Source of the DNA: Agaricus subrufescens
Taxonomy: Eukaryota; Basidiomycota; Agaricomycetes; Agaricales; Agaricaceae
Direction: 5' to 3'
Length of the DNA stretch: 64,000 bases
Assembly: GCA_029945375.1 (NCBI GenBank)
Contig: CM057058.1
Location: forward strand, 3,596,001-3,660,000
The notes beneath the pieces are model-generated. The model searched no databases and was not told the DNA's origin. It saw only the letters and a program-made list of their open reading frames with translations. Numbering within the stretch: the stretch's first letter is position 1; every line of letters starts with the position of its first letter. A program made the position numbers and the translations under genes. Positions 23,975 to 35,767 of the stretch are shown in pieces.

Positions 23975-26900
23975 CAACCTCCCAAACGAACTCTGGATTC
24001 TGCGGAATCGGCCCACGCACGACCGTCAAAAAAGGAACGCGTCAACCGCCGGCGCCCTGTTGTTCCCTCAGGCGTTGTCAGCAGTAGCCGCGTCACGTCT
24101 TTGAATATCAAGAGCGCCTCCCGCCGGTTGACTGCTCATAAAGTGAAGAATGCTCGTCGGCGCGACGAAGAACATCCCCCTTCGCTCGAGCAGCCCTCAT
24201 CGTCTACCAATTCCATTCCATCTCCAGTTGACTCGGCCTCAAACCCTGCTCCTGAAAGTGATGCCCCAAACTTTACCCTGTCGGCCGCTCCCATTGATCC
24301 ATCAGATGCGAATGCCAAAAAGCGAAAGCAGACAAACACTACTACCATAAGCCTAGAATGTTTTTGTTTCGGACTTGTATACTTAATGAAATTCCAGTCT
24401 AAACTGCTGCAGTGGTTGCAGTTTCGAGACTTGTTCCTCGATGAACTCTTGCGTCTTGAAGGTATCGAGTCTGGTGAGCGCAAGGGCGATGATAATGTGG
24501 GTCTCATATGCGTCAACTGTAAGAGTGGAATAGCCCAATACAGGTGCATCGACTGCTGCGATCGCGGTTCTTTGCACTGTAAATTCTGCCTTGTCAAGGC
24601 CCATACCACCTTACCACTCCACCGCATCCAGGTACGTCTTGATTTTCGTATGGCTGACTGAGCATACCCTGAACATTGTCACAACGGCATAGATATTCAA
24701 CGGTACATTCTTTGAAACTACCGCTCTCAAAGATCTCGGACTTCGTTACCAGTTGGGGCATGCTGGGCTCCCATGTCCGTGTCCTCGAGCTGGTCCACCC
24801 GAGTTCCTAGTCTTCACGACGAATGGTTACATTCGTATCAGCGTCGACTTTTGTGATTGTGTATCACGGTCCTCGATACCCGCGCATGTACAGATACTTC
24901 GTGCAGGTTGGTTCCCTGCCTCGTCGGACCGCCCTCAAACTGCATTCACGTTTGACATGCTTGATACTTTCCACAAACTTACACTTCAAAGCAAGGTCTC
25001 TCTTTATGATTTCTATCACGCGCTTTGCAATAGGAGTGATCCCCTTGCGCTTGGTAAACCTGTGGTAAGTCACATCGACTTATATTACAAATGTAAAATT
25101 CATTTCCTTCTAGTACCGCTACCCCGAGTTCCAACACAGCTTTCAAGTATGGCGTCATCTGAAGAACCTCAAGCGGTCTGGACGGGGCCATGATCCTGGC
25201 GGGGTGGCATCAACACCTGAGGGGCATCTGATACTCGAGTGTCCAGCCTGCCCTCATCCCGGAAAAAATTTGCCTGAAGATTGGGAGGAGTACCCAGATG
25301 ATCTTCGGTAAGTAGGTATACTACATACGAGGTCTCCTAATGCTGACACTCATTCTAATACAGGTTTTTATTCACCCTCTTCCTTGCTATTGATGCGAAT
25401 TTCAAGCTGAAGAACAAGGAGCGAGGGATTAATGATTTTGAATTGGACCCTGGACTTGGTGCTTATGTTGAGAACTCGCGCTACCAGGAACATCTTGCTT
25501 CAGGTCATGATGAGCTTGAGGTGCGTTCGTTAGTTGTTCCTGCCAACCATTATAATCTTATATGTTGCTCTCGGTAGGTCAACACTTGCTTATCTGAGCA
25601 CAATGCTATTGCGAAAGCAAATAACTCTGTTCCCGGATATCATGTTAATGGTGTTGCTCTCACAATATGCTCCCGACACTCCTTGGTGCGTAGAAATGGT
25701 GCTGTAGATCTAGAGAAGGGTGAAAAGTGAGTTGGCAATCATGGATTACCATATATGAGCTCATCATACTACATAGGTACCGATCGATTGACTATATGGT
25801 CCTCTCAGCACTAATGGGTGTTATGCTTCTTCGTGTTGTCATTTCTTATGACATTGGCTGCCAGTGGTCAAGGAAGTTCAATGAGCGTGTTGCAAGCTAC
25901 CCTTCCACGATGCAGGTACCACCTGACCTTGATATACAAACAGCTATTCCCAGCTGGCATGCCAATGGTCATGGTGCACCCTGTCGTAACAACTTTTCGC
26001 TTCATTATTTTCATGGTGTTGGCTGTACTTGTGGTGAAGACATTGAGACAACATGGTCTCACACCAATTCACTGGCTCCAAGTATACGTGAAATGGGACC
26101 TGCTACTCGATGTGAGGTACTGAATGACCATTGGAATGGTTGGAATTTCCAGAAAATCATTCATTTTCGTGAGTTAATCTGATCTTGTCAGTGTTCTTTG
26201 ACTTATAAATTTGTATAAGGTGCTCTTTTTGCTAGACGATTTGTGGAAGCAGCATCAATGAGAAAGAAGCATCGTGATATTTTTGTTGCTCTCTCTGCAA
26301 CATTCACTCCATCATCAGTCAAAAAATGGACCCATATGGTAGAGAAGTGGGAGCATGATCATTCTAATGCTAACCCATTTGAAGAAGTTGAGATCCGTAA
26401 GTACTCAATCCTTATCACATGGATCAGATTTCCTAATTTTAATGTTATAGAAACAACTGTGGATGATGTCAGGCTCCAGCTTGCCAGGGAAGATGCTGCA
26501 GATACAGTTAAAGGAGTGATTCTTCCTCATTCAACAACACCCTCAGAGTTTATATTGAAGGGTATTGAACTTGAGGAACAACAGTATGTATTGTCTAAGA
26601 TTGGTTCTTTATCTATGACTTACTGGTAATAGACGCAAGTTATCACATCAAGTATCTCTTCTTGGGCATGAAGTTCCAGTAAATCAACAAGTCAAACTTC
26701 AAGAGCGGCGTACCTCACTCTACCGCCGGATTGCAAACTGGCGAGCTGTTCAGCGAGTCTATATGCCTGCTATTTCTTCCTTACTGCCAAATCCAGAAGA
26801 TGACTTCTCAGAGTTGATGCAAGTTGAATCACTTCCATTGTTCCTTCCCTCTTTTCTTCCACCAGAGATGCTTACTTTGCCTTCAATTATTCCTCTGGCT

Positions 26901-27725
26901 ACAAAGGAGTTTAGGCTTAGGATAGCTCAAGCTGATGAAGCACTGGATAAGATTCGACTTGCACGACGTCACATAACAAGTGTCAATGAGTTCAAGAAAC
27001 ACAACATTTCTGGCTCAGGTAATGCTCCTGTCACACGAGGTCGTGAAGTTTTTGAACGTTATCAAAACCGGATTCAAGCTGCAGCTGCAACATATCGTGT
27101 GGCCTACAAATGTTTGTTGGCTCTCAACCTTGATAGCCCTGATGTATCACGCTTTCAAACACTCAAGCCAGAGGATATATCTGGCCCTGGACGTGAACTA
27201 GGAATGGATGTAGGTCATAGCCGTTTTCAAATGTCATGGATTTGGTTGGTAGGGAAATCATCAAGCAATACAAGTCATAATGAAAAAGAGTATGAAGAGT
27301 CTATGCAAGCAGATTGGGCAAAAGCAAAAGCTAGGAAGAGTAGATGGGAAGAGGAGTACCAGCTTTTGAAAGAAGAGATGCGTAGGACTGTGGAATACTT
27401 TCAGTGGAAAGCTAAATGGTGGAGATTACAGGGAAAGCGACGCTTGGTAAAGGATTTGACACTTTCTCAAGGTTTACAGGCATATGCTGAGAAGCAAGCA
27501 ACTCTGCTAGAGATGCTGGGCCTGAGCTGTGTTAACAAGTGGTTGCCTTTGTTGAAGGCACAGGATGAAAATGTTGATTGGGCAGAGAGGTACATTGAGG
27601 TCATGAAGTCAAGGAGCAGGTTTGGAGAAGGAGAAGAAAATCGGGAAGATGAGAAAGAAAAAAAATTTGAAGAATATAATGAAGATGAGGGTAGTCTTGC
27701 AGATGTACTTGATGTTGATGATTAA
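23969..27725 (+). CDS. KDZ transposase with CxC2 zinc cluster
   Basis: Exons 23,969-24,631, 24,693-25,064, 25,114-25,307, 25,364-25,520, 25,578-25,726, 25,777-26,168, 26,220-26,396, 26,451-26,583 and 26,633-27,725 join in frame to 1,109 residues. The N-terminus is basic. A CxC2 cluster lies around residues 180-215 (ICVNC, QYRCIDC, LHCKFC, KAHTTLPLHR). The KDZ catalytic region follows. Candidate acidic residues are D in LAIDANFK (about 420), D in SYDIGCQW (about 537) and E in GEDIETTWSHTN (about 600). A charged helical C-terminus ends just before the right satellite. This RNase H-fold family mobilises large elements with 8-bp target duplications, matching the flanks. A 54-nt in-frame stretch near 24,345-24,399 (hydrophobic, ending in CAG) could be a retained intron. 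Confidence 0.9.
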
Positions 27726-27739
27726 AAAGTTAGCAATGA

Positions 27740-29333
27740 GAATGTGGTATGAAGATTGAAATGTAGGAGTGTGCAACCCAATGTATGTATGAAGAAATGA
27801 AAATAAGTAATGAATAATGAGTTGGGACAGAATGAAGATGTGTGTAATAGCAATGAAGACATAGCACATATTAATGAAGATTGAAATGAAGGATTGTGCA
27901 ATCCAATGCATATATGAAGAAATGAAAATAAGTAATGAATAATGATTTGGGACAGAATGAAGATGTGTGTATTAGCAATGAAGACATAGTGAATATTAAT
28001 GAAGATTGAAATGAAGGATTGTGCAATCCAATGCATATATGAAGAAATGAAAATAAGTAATGAATAATGATTTGGGACAGAATGAAGATGTGTGTATCAG
28101 CAATGAAGACATAGTGAATATTAATGAAGATTGAAATGAAGGATTGTGCAACCCAATGTATGTATGAAGAAATGAAAATAAGTAATGAATAATGAGTTGG
28201 GACAGAATGAAGATGTGTGTAATAGCAATGAAGACATAGCACATATTAATGAAGATTGAAATGAAGGATTGTGCAATCCAATGCATATATGAAGAAATGA
28301 AAAATAAGTAATGAATAATGAGTTGGGACAGAATGAAGATGTGTGTATCAGCAATGAAGACATAGTGAATATTAATGAAGATTGAAATGAAGGATTGTGC
28401 AACCCAATGTATGTATGAAGAAATGAAAATAAGTAATGAATAATGAGTTGGGACAGAATGAAGATGTGTGTAATAGCAATGAAGACATAGCACATATTAA
28501 TGAAGATTGAAATGAAGGATTGTGCAATCCAATGCATATATGAAGAAATGAAAATAAGTAATGAATAATGATTTGGGACAGAATGAAGATGTGTGTATTA
28601 GCAATGAAGACATAGTGAATATTAATGAAGATTGAAATGAAGGATTGTGCAATCCAATGTATATATGAAGAAATGAAAATAAGTAATGAATAATGATTTG
28701 GGACAGAATGAAGATGTGTGTAATAGCAATGAAGACATAGCATGCATAAATGAAGATTGAAATGAAGGATTGTGCAACCCAATGCATGTATGAAGAAATG
28801 AAAATAGCTAATGAATAATGAGTTGGGACAGAATGAAGATGTGTGTAATAGCAATGAAGACATAGTGAATATTAATGAAGATTGAAATGAAGGATTGTGC
28901 AACCCAATGTATGTATGAAGAAATGAAAATAGCTAATGAATAATGAGTTGGGACAAAATGAAGATGTGTGTAATAGCAATGAAGACATAGTGAATATTAA
29001 TGAAGATTGAAATGAAGGATTGCACAATCCAATGTATGTATGAAGAAATAAAGATAACTAATGAAGGATAAATTGGAATAGAATGAAAAGTATGTATCAA
29101 CAATGAGGGGTTGATATGAAAGACTTTGCCACCCAATGCATTTATGAAAGAATAAAGATATATGATGAATCATGTGTTGGGTTACAATGAAAACACCCAT
29201 GGCAATAATGAAACTGATAGTATGAAGACCACTCACCTTCCCATGAGTTATGAAATGAAAGGTTGTTGGGAATAATGAAGTTACTATCATTGGATACACC
29301 CAATAATAATGATAAAAGTGCTAGCTACCCCTC
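27740..29333. repeat. E3 right terminal inverted repeat with 125-bp satellite
   Basis: About ten tandem units run from 27,740 to 29,030, with the landmark GGGACAGAATGAAGATG every 125 bp (27,825; 27,951; 28,076; 28,200; 28,325; 28,451 and so on). Units differ mainly at a few alternating sites (for example CACATATTAATG versus GTGAATATTAATG), suggesting block amplification of a two-unit repeat. The outer segment 29,030-29,333 matches the left end in inverse orientation. Confidence 0.9.
29289..29304. repeat. Terminal hairpin of E3, right end
   Basis: ATTGG-6nt-CCAAT stem-loop ending 29 bp before the terminus at 29,333. Confidence 0.75.
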
Positions 29334-29341
29334 CTATTAGC
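29334..29341. repeat. Target-site duplication of E3 (right)
   Basis: CTATTAGC, identical to 15,624-15,631. Confidence 0.85.
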
Positions 29342-29774
29342 GAGGTCAAGATCCGCAGGGTGGAGACGAAAAAGGCAAGACTCACTAGATCGCGCCGACA
29401 TGCTATGTCAGCAGGGGTAGCGCGGAATGAGCCATTGGCTGATGACGCCCCAAAGAAAAAATGAGGCGGGGTCAGCGAAATAAAAAAGAAGTTGAGGAAG
29501 TTTAAACCTCACTTTTGGAAAGTGATCGGAAGATCGCGCTAAATTTAGTATCGCGTGGTCCGGGGCGATCAGAAAAGAAGCACGGCAATCGCCGTTCCGG
29601 GGGAACATGGCGGTAGTGATATTAATAGCCGTCGGTGATGTCCGGAGCGGGAGGTCCACCACTGCCAAGGGCGAATGCTCGTCGAGGGGTGAAATTGAAG
29701 TCCAGCCAGACGTTGGGGATGATCAGATTAGTTCCGAGATGGAGTCTGGTATGACTGAGGACAGTCGTTTCATA
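29342..29774. other. Retrotransposon spacer between antisense gene X and the 3' PPT
   Basis: No convincing gene. Read on the minus strand it is the distal upstream region of gene X, now separated from X by E3. Short open frames exist on both strands but match nothing I recognise. Confidence 0.5.
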
Positions 29775-29786
29775 GTGGGGGGGAGA
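29775..29786 (+). promoter_or_regulatory. Polypurine tract (plus-strand primer site)
   Basis: A purine run dominated by G (GGGGGGGAGA) lies directly before TGTTACGG, the usual arrangement at the 3' LTR of Ty3/Gypsy elements. Confidence 0.7.
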
Positions 29787-31210
29787 TGTTACGGCCCCAG
29801 CCGTTTTACGCGTGAAAATCTATGTTTAATGCGGCTAGGTGTACGTATTAGACTCGAGAACGAGTAATCAATCACCCCGTTAGTACTGAGATCGGTCGAG
29901 GACATGTGTGAAGACAGGGAGACCTAGGGATCAGTCAAGATTGCATCCGCGGTTCCTAGCAGGAAAACCGTACTGCTAGGGGAAATATAATCGCGTTCGA
30001 GGACTTAAAATGAAAGTCTCGAGACTGAGTCTAGGGAGACTTTGCTGGGAATTTTCATCGAGGTTGGCTATGGGATGGCTCGAGGACTTAGCGAAACGCG
30101 GTTCCTTCAGCGGACCTTATGCTAAACAGAAGCTATAACTACTACCTGCCTAATAAGGAAAGGGCTAGGAAGTAGATGTCTTACACATGTCGAGATTGAA
30201 TTAACCTGAAGCGAGACTGTTGGAATTGTCGGTCGAGACTCTGGATCAGGCAGTAATAGTGATAATCTCGAAGCAACTAAGGGCGAGATAGAAGTGTGGC
30301 TTAATCGAGGACATCTTATCGACGGGATAATCAGTGGGTGGTGCGCCTCGAGAGTTTCTAGACTAGGGTCTAGGGTTAGAAGCTCGTTAGCCAATGAGGA
30401 GTGGAAGATTAGGCAAGTGCGATGTTCGGTCGAGGAGACTGAATAGTCGAGACTGTTGATTGGTGGAGAAAGATGAGTCGAGGAGACTATACCCATTCAG
30501 TGCTGGATACGGACTTGGTTATCTGTTTCATATTTGTTTATTTTGTCTCAGTTTTTTATTGTGTATCATATATAGTCGCCAGTCGAGGATGAGGTTCAGA
30601 ATCGAATCTTTGCCCAAGCGCTGTGTGAGTGAAATCGAGTTTGGTTAAACTTCGCAGTGTTCTAAGCATTTCTTAAGTTCTTTCTCGACTCGGAAGGTCT
30701 TGTGTTCTGCTCGAGAGAGTATCTTCACTGGTCTAATAGGATCGTGATAGCATTCGGTGCTAGCTCGACTTGTCTTGCAGTCTGTCTCAAAGCGCGAAGG
30801 CAGGTCAAGGCTCTCCGAGTTTGTTGAGGCATCACTAGGGCGGATTCGCTACCCCTCCTAGATAGGTGTCTAACCCATTCTATTGAGGACAGTCGTCGCG
30901 AGCTTAGCCACTCGTCGCGAAGGTTCTAATCGAAACGGCATAGGTCTGGAAGAGGTTTCTATTCAGTCGAGACTTGTTTCACATTTCTATTCTACCCCTA
31001 TTTTCATTTAATACTTAATCGAGATGCTTACTTTCACTTTCTTTCTGATTTATTCTCCCCACGAACCGCACTCGAGACTCAGTGTAATTCAAAGGGTTGC
31101 ATTCGCATTCGATTTTATATTTTTTATATTTTATTTTCCACATTCACACCAATCTAGTCTCTTCAACGTGACTGGTTCTACCTTGCCTTTGCGCGCCTCT
31201 CATCATTACA
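29787..31210 (+). repeat. 3' LTR of the Ty3/Gypsy element
   Basis: It begins TGTTACGGCC after the polypurine tract and probably ends CATCATTACA at 31,210, giving TGT..ACA ends and about 1.4 kb. The right boundary is inferred, since the 5' LTR is not in the window. The LTR is packed with TCGAG/CTCGA words (about 20), far above the flanking sequence downstream. Confidence 0.6.
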
Positions 31211-31601
31211 CTTCAGTCTCCTGGCTCATCAGTCCTCGGCAAGCTGGCACAGGCTTTGCAAGCAGCCGCGGGCGCACCCTCCGATTTGGATCAACAACTG
31301 CTGACGGCACTTGCACTTCGAGGGTTCACCGTCAAAGAAGTTTAGAATGGGGTACATGATAGGTGCGATTGCTCATTATCTCTGTAATCACACCTATAAC
31401 TCTTAGTGGTCCGGTTTCCTTAGGATCTTCGTGTTCATTGCCACGCATGGCTCGATGGATGTCCACTCTACACCTGTCCGGCCATTTTCGACCCCGCAAG
31501 CAGCACGTCCTCAATCAAGGAGGATTCTCGGGCTACCACATTCAAGTTATTTTCTCTCCGCATTGAATATTACAAAACACCACATTGAATATTACAAACA
31601 G
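31211..31601. other. Unassigned stretch after the LTR
   Basis: A short plus-strand frame at about 31,225-31,345 reads as a helical peptide (KLAQALQAAAGAPSDLDQQL) and ends at a TAG. It could be a fragment of another element's protein. The rest, up to the end of the transposase gene, shows nothing I can name. Confidence 0.3.
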
Positions 31602-34600
31602 TCACTGCTGGAAGTACTGCGCGGATACATCCGTGATGTGTGTAGACGGTGTCGCCAATCTCTGGGAGACCACGCGCCTCTGGATGCTGGACGGTTTTGC
31701 GCCAGTAGCCTTGTTTTTACGCACGTCAATTTCAAACCGGGCCCCCTCAAGAATAGCCGCTGCATGATCGATTATCGGAGGAGGGTGGCGGAAGGCGCTG
31801 ACGACAGCGGCATCTCGCATTTGCCCCAAATTGAGTATGAGGTCGCTGGGCGTGATGTGATGAACAGCGGGCTGGTGCAGATTTGTCGCCTCGCGTTCCT
31901 GTCGGACGACAGGGCCCCCATCCACGATTGGGCATTGTTGAGCCGTGCAATTATGCTGAACGTTAACCGTGCATAGTATGTCCTATATGTCCCCTTTAGT
32001 ATGTGTGCTAATCGTTACACTTAGAGACGAAGCTTGCCTGCGCATTGACAAGTAGAGGGTGAAGGTGTACCAGCTGTGGCAACTGGTAAGTAGTGGATAT
32101 TGTCTTTATCACGTACTGATCAATAAGCACAAAATCTGCCATCGTCGACTCCAATCGTACAACTTGAAGCACCTCACGTACTTTGCCTATAATCACCTCA
32201 AGACCGCGAACTAGCACAAAGCCCCCGAGTGAGCATGCGTCGCCATTGTCTGCGTATACTTGCTGACATTGCTTGAATCTAGCATGGGCAAGCGTCTCCG
32301 CTACCACAAAGCCCGCTCGACCCGATTCCGTTTGACCCCAACTCTTGGGGCCTCCTGTAGGTCGTGCCGTGTGTCCTGTGTCCAAATATCAATAATTGAA
32401 AAGAAATAGGTTCAATGAAAGCCTGACCGGGTGATGGTTTCTGGGGAGGAGGTATTAGTCCCAGATCATCAGCCACAATGTTGCGGCGAGACTGATGGGC
32501 TGTCACCAACATCATGGGAGCGGCGGCGGCAGTGTACCAATCTTGCTCGGTATCATTGAGAGGATCGTGTATGTTCCCAGTGTGTAAGCGGAAAAAGCCA
32601 CCAGAGAGCAGGTGGCGAACACGATTGTATTGTGCCAATGCCTGTGCAATATCACACGAGGGAGCCTGTCGGTTACTGTGTACGCTATGAGTGCGGATAA
32701 TGGCATTGTATGATTCAAAGTTTTCCGTAGCGAATAATATTGCTGGTCCAAATCGACGTATATGCTGCGGCAGGTGAAGGATTATGTGGAATTTGGGTTT
32801 GTTGAACCAACGGGGTGTCCAACGGGCCGTACATGACAGAAAATATGCAATAGCGGCTTCAAGTTGTTGCTGGGGTTAAAACAAGTGAATAGGTACACCC
32901 GGCCTAGCCTGGCAATGACTCACTATGTGCGCTTCGATGTCTGAGATAAAAGGCTGCCAGATCAGAGGCACCATTTGGCTCAACGCCAGCCAAGTATTAT
33001 AGATCTTCGGTGTTATACTTGGCAAGTTGTGCAAAACAAATGGAGCCACTTGACTGATTGCTCGAAAATCGGAACCAGTAAGGGAACCAGCAAATTGTAC
33101 CAGACGTTGGCCAGCTAGTGGAGATATACCTAGCCCTGTAACATCAATAGAGTTCAACTGAGTAACGAGAAGCTTTTTCTCTTTGTCATTGATGCGAGTT
33201 ATGGCATCACGCCAAAGATATTTGATGAAACCTAACAAAACTACATGAAGGATTTCCACAGGTGTGTCTTGATGAGGATCGAGTCCTATTCATTGTAAGC
33301 AAAGGCTGAACAGAGAGATAAACATTAACCTTTGATACGCCAAACAGGACTATATGGAAAAGGTGGTATATTTTCCAATGTCTGATGAACAGCTGCCTCA
33401 CAATCAGTCCCAGACCCACGTAGAGCATGAAGCTTTCCAATGAAAAACTCCAGGAAATTGTCTTTTAGTCCTGTGTTGGTTTTGAGGGACTTGTACTTTG
33501 AGGTCGCACCAACATTGGTGGCATCTTGGAACATTGAAGAAAGATAAGAAAGTGTTTCTTCTTTTTTCCGTGATTGACTGATCTGGTGATGAGAGATTGT
33601 TAGCGACTGAGTTATTGATTTTATGGGTCACTCACTCCTAAAAACCGATGAACTCAGTTAACCATTACTTGGAGTGACTCTGGTGCTCCTCGAGATCGTT
33701 TGGTAATAGATTGGTGACTACCATTGGAACCTTGGCTGTCAGGGGTCCCAGGCCGTGACGTCTGAGTGATAACATGTTCCACTTCTTCGGCATCATGTCC
33801 TTTTACCCAGCAATTGCGACAGAAAAACTTGCCCTTGAGACCAATGTGACAGGACAACTCACTTTGCATGGGATTATCACCTAACATTGCCAGCACCACC
33901 GGAAACATCAAGATCCTCTCTCTTTGCTCACAGTCCCATGCCCATATCCCTTCACGTTGTGTTTCTCTGCTGAGAATTTAACAATAGTATGCTAAGTTTC
34001 AGGAAGCACATACTCTAGTTGCTCTACAATGCCATCAAGCATTTCAAGAGGAGGGGCAATATTTGACGTCGCCAAAAAATGAACATTAAATTCTTTTTGA
34101 GTCATAGCTCGAGGAAGACCAGCAGCGGTGAACAAGAAGGAATTGTGTTTGTTCCATTTCTTGGACAGATTACCAGATGTATCATCACAGTAAAGCCAAA
34201 TCATAAAGGCTACAACACAGTGACCCTTCGCAAGAACTCGGTATGAATTGCCAACACTAGGATCGGTTAATGTCCATGGTGCTAAGTCGATGTCATGCAA
34301 TGATTGGCGTACTCCTGATACACCCGATTAGTTTATAGAGATTTGGGCCAGTTTAGTTATCCACACCTAAGATATGGCGTGGATTAGGCTTTTCTTGAAA
34401 TCAATAACTCTCACACAGCAATGGAAAAGCAAGTAGTAGACTGTCAGCAGCAATTTCTATCCACTCATACGCATTGACAACATAGCCAGAAGGAACCCCC
34501 GTATTAGAATAAGTTGGGACCAAAGCATAAGCTAGTGCATAGAACGATTGAACCTTGTCAATAGACCGAGTAAACCAACGGTATGGAATAATGACTTGTC

Positions 34601-35621
34601 CTGTTTTCAAAAGCGCAGGCTCGAAAACATAGTAATCCTGAGAGTCAACCCGGATCATGGGAGTAAGAAGTGTTGGATCAAGATCATGGAGCCAGTGATG
34701 TCCTTGCCAAACTTCTTCAAGATGAGGAGAGCTGTCTTCGGGATAGAAGCGGAGATGAGGTCGGATTTGTGGGTTCGCAAGTTCCTGAAACAATATTAAC
34801 AGACTGTGATATCATATATTTCGTTGAATTACTTGAGCTATTATATCAGCCATGCTGTTAACAAAGTAGATATGGCCTAGTTTCCCCTCATAGCGCATTG
34901 TGCGAATGCCACATATACTTTGCATATTGGTGTTGGATGCCTTGAGTTGTGTGACAGATGGGAGAAAATCGACACCAAGCGCACTCATTCCCCATAAAAT
35001 ACGCTCTACCTGGGTATCTGAAAAGATGGATCGTGGAAGGTGGCGGAGGATATCAAAAACACAGGTCTGCACGAAATTTGAACAACTGTTGACCGTTTAA
35101 ACTGAGATGGGTACCTGTTGGTCAGGCCATGGAAACCACGGTGACTCAGGATCAAACACATCACTCCTTCGCTGACGAGGAAATCCAAATTTCAAGGGAT
35201 CTGGTGAACAACAACAGTTAGCCGTGTTTTTTCAACAGAAATAAACTATACCAGGTTGGGCCTCATCGTGCTCAATAGGTTCTACATCTGATGAACTTGA
35301 GGAACTTGGCATGCTGAACAGGTCATCTTCAAGCCATTGATTCATTTGTGTACCCATTTCTATGGTCGGATCAGCACCAGGATTGAATTGAGTATCAAAA
35401 TCAGCTCCAAGAGCTTCGAAATCAATGGTAGCTGTAGTCACAGGGTTTTGCACCTCAGGAAGACGAGATAGAGCAGGAGCAGGTGGTTCGGATTGTCCAA
35501 TATGGCTACGAGCCTCAATATATGCTTTAGCATTGTTTTGATGCTTGATACCACGTTGGTGGCGTAATGCAGCAGCAAGAGACCGAGGAGACAGCTGGGT
35601 ACAGGCTACACAACACCACAT
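31602..35621 (-). CDS. Zinc-finger DDE-type transposase, CACTA/Plavaka-like (multi-exon)
   Basis: The start is MWCCVACTQL at 35,621, with a Cys2-His2-like finger (CVAC then HQRGIKH). Exons with short introns carry, in order, FDILRHLPRSIFSD; HLRFYPED and WFTRSIDKVQSFYALAY; DLAPWTL and IWLYCDDTSGNLSKKWNKHN; CHIGLKGKFFCRNCWVKG, a second Cys-rich site; EILHVVLLGFIKYLWRD; and PKFHIILHLPQHIRRFGPA followed by ENFESYNAIIRTHS. The C-terminus continues to about 31,602 (QHNCTAQQC, LILNLGQMRD). The layout resembles tnp2-type CACTA transposases and a family that is, from memory, abundant in agarics; exact superfamily is uncertain. I saw no obvious frame break but did not verify every join. Terminal repeats were not identified. 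Confidence 0.6.
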
Positions 35622-35767
35622 GTGCCTTTGTGGGCCAGTACCACGTCGCCAAACTGTCAGGTGTCAGCCCCAGTAGCCATCAGGTCATAGTTGCACCCAA
35701 CCTTCTGGCGGCAACAGGTTCCTTTCATCTCCTTGCCTAGATCGGTGATCCTCAAAGAACATGGTGA

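Larger units (their letters stand above)
15632..29333. mobile_element. E3: complete two-gene KDZ transposon, 13.7 kb
   Basis: The element is flanked by an 8-bp direct repeat. Its ends are inverted repeats of each other: the outer roughly 200 bp correspond closely (aligned from CTAGCA inwards), followed on both sides by arrays of the same 125-bp satellite. Inside are two divergent genes: the accessory gene (minus, 18,297-21,870) and the CxC2/KDZ transposase (plus, 23,969-27,725), sharing a 2.1 kb central intergenic region. Both genes read toward the ends and stop close to the satellite. The outermost 8-9 bp differ between ends (ACTAGTCA versus GAGGGGTAG). Intact genes, TSD and near-identical copy E2 suggest recent activity. 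Confidence 0.85.
9797..31210 (+). mobile_element. Ty3/Gypsy LTR retrotransposon, 3' part, interrupted by E3
   Basis: In order this element shows the end of pol (integrase, plus strand), two minus-strand genes (10,907-12,490 and 13,182-15,543), the E3 insertion (15,632-29,333 plus target duplication), about 445 bp of spacer, a polypurine tract and the 3' LTR. Removing E3 and one CTATTAGC copy joins the minus-strand gene's upstream region without a gap. The pieces share an unusual density of TCGAG/CTCGA words, supporting a single origin. The gag, protease, RT and RNase H regions and the 5' LTR would lie left of E2, outside the window. That the antisense genes belong to the element is inferred from their position between integrase and PPT. 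Confidence 0.65.
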
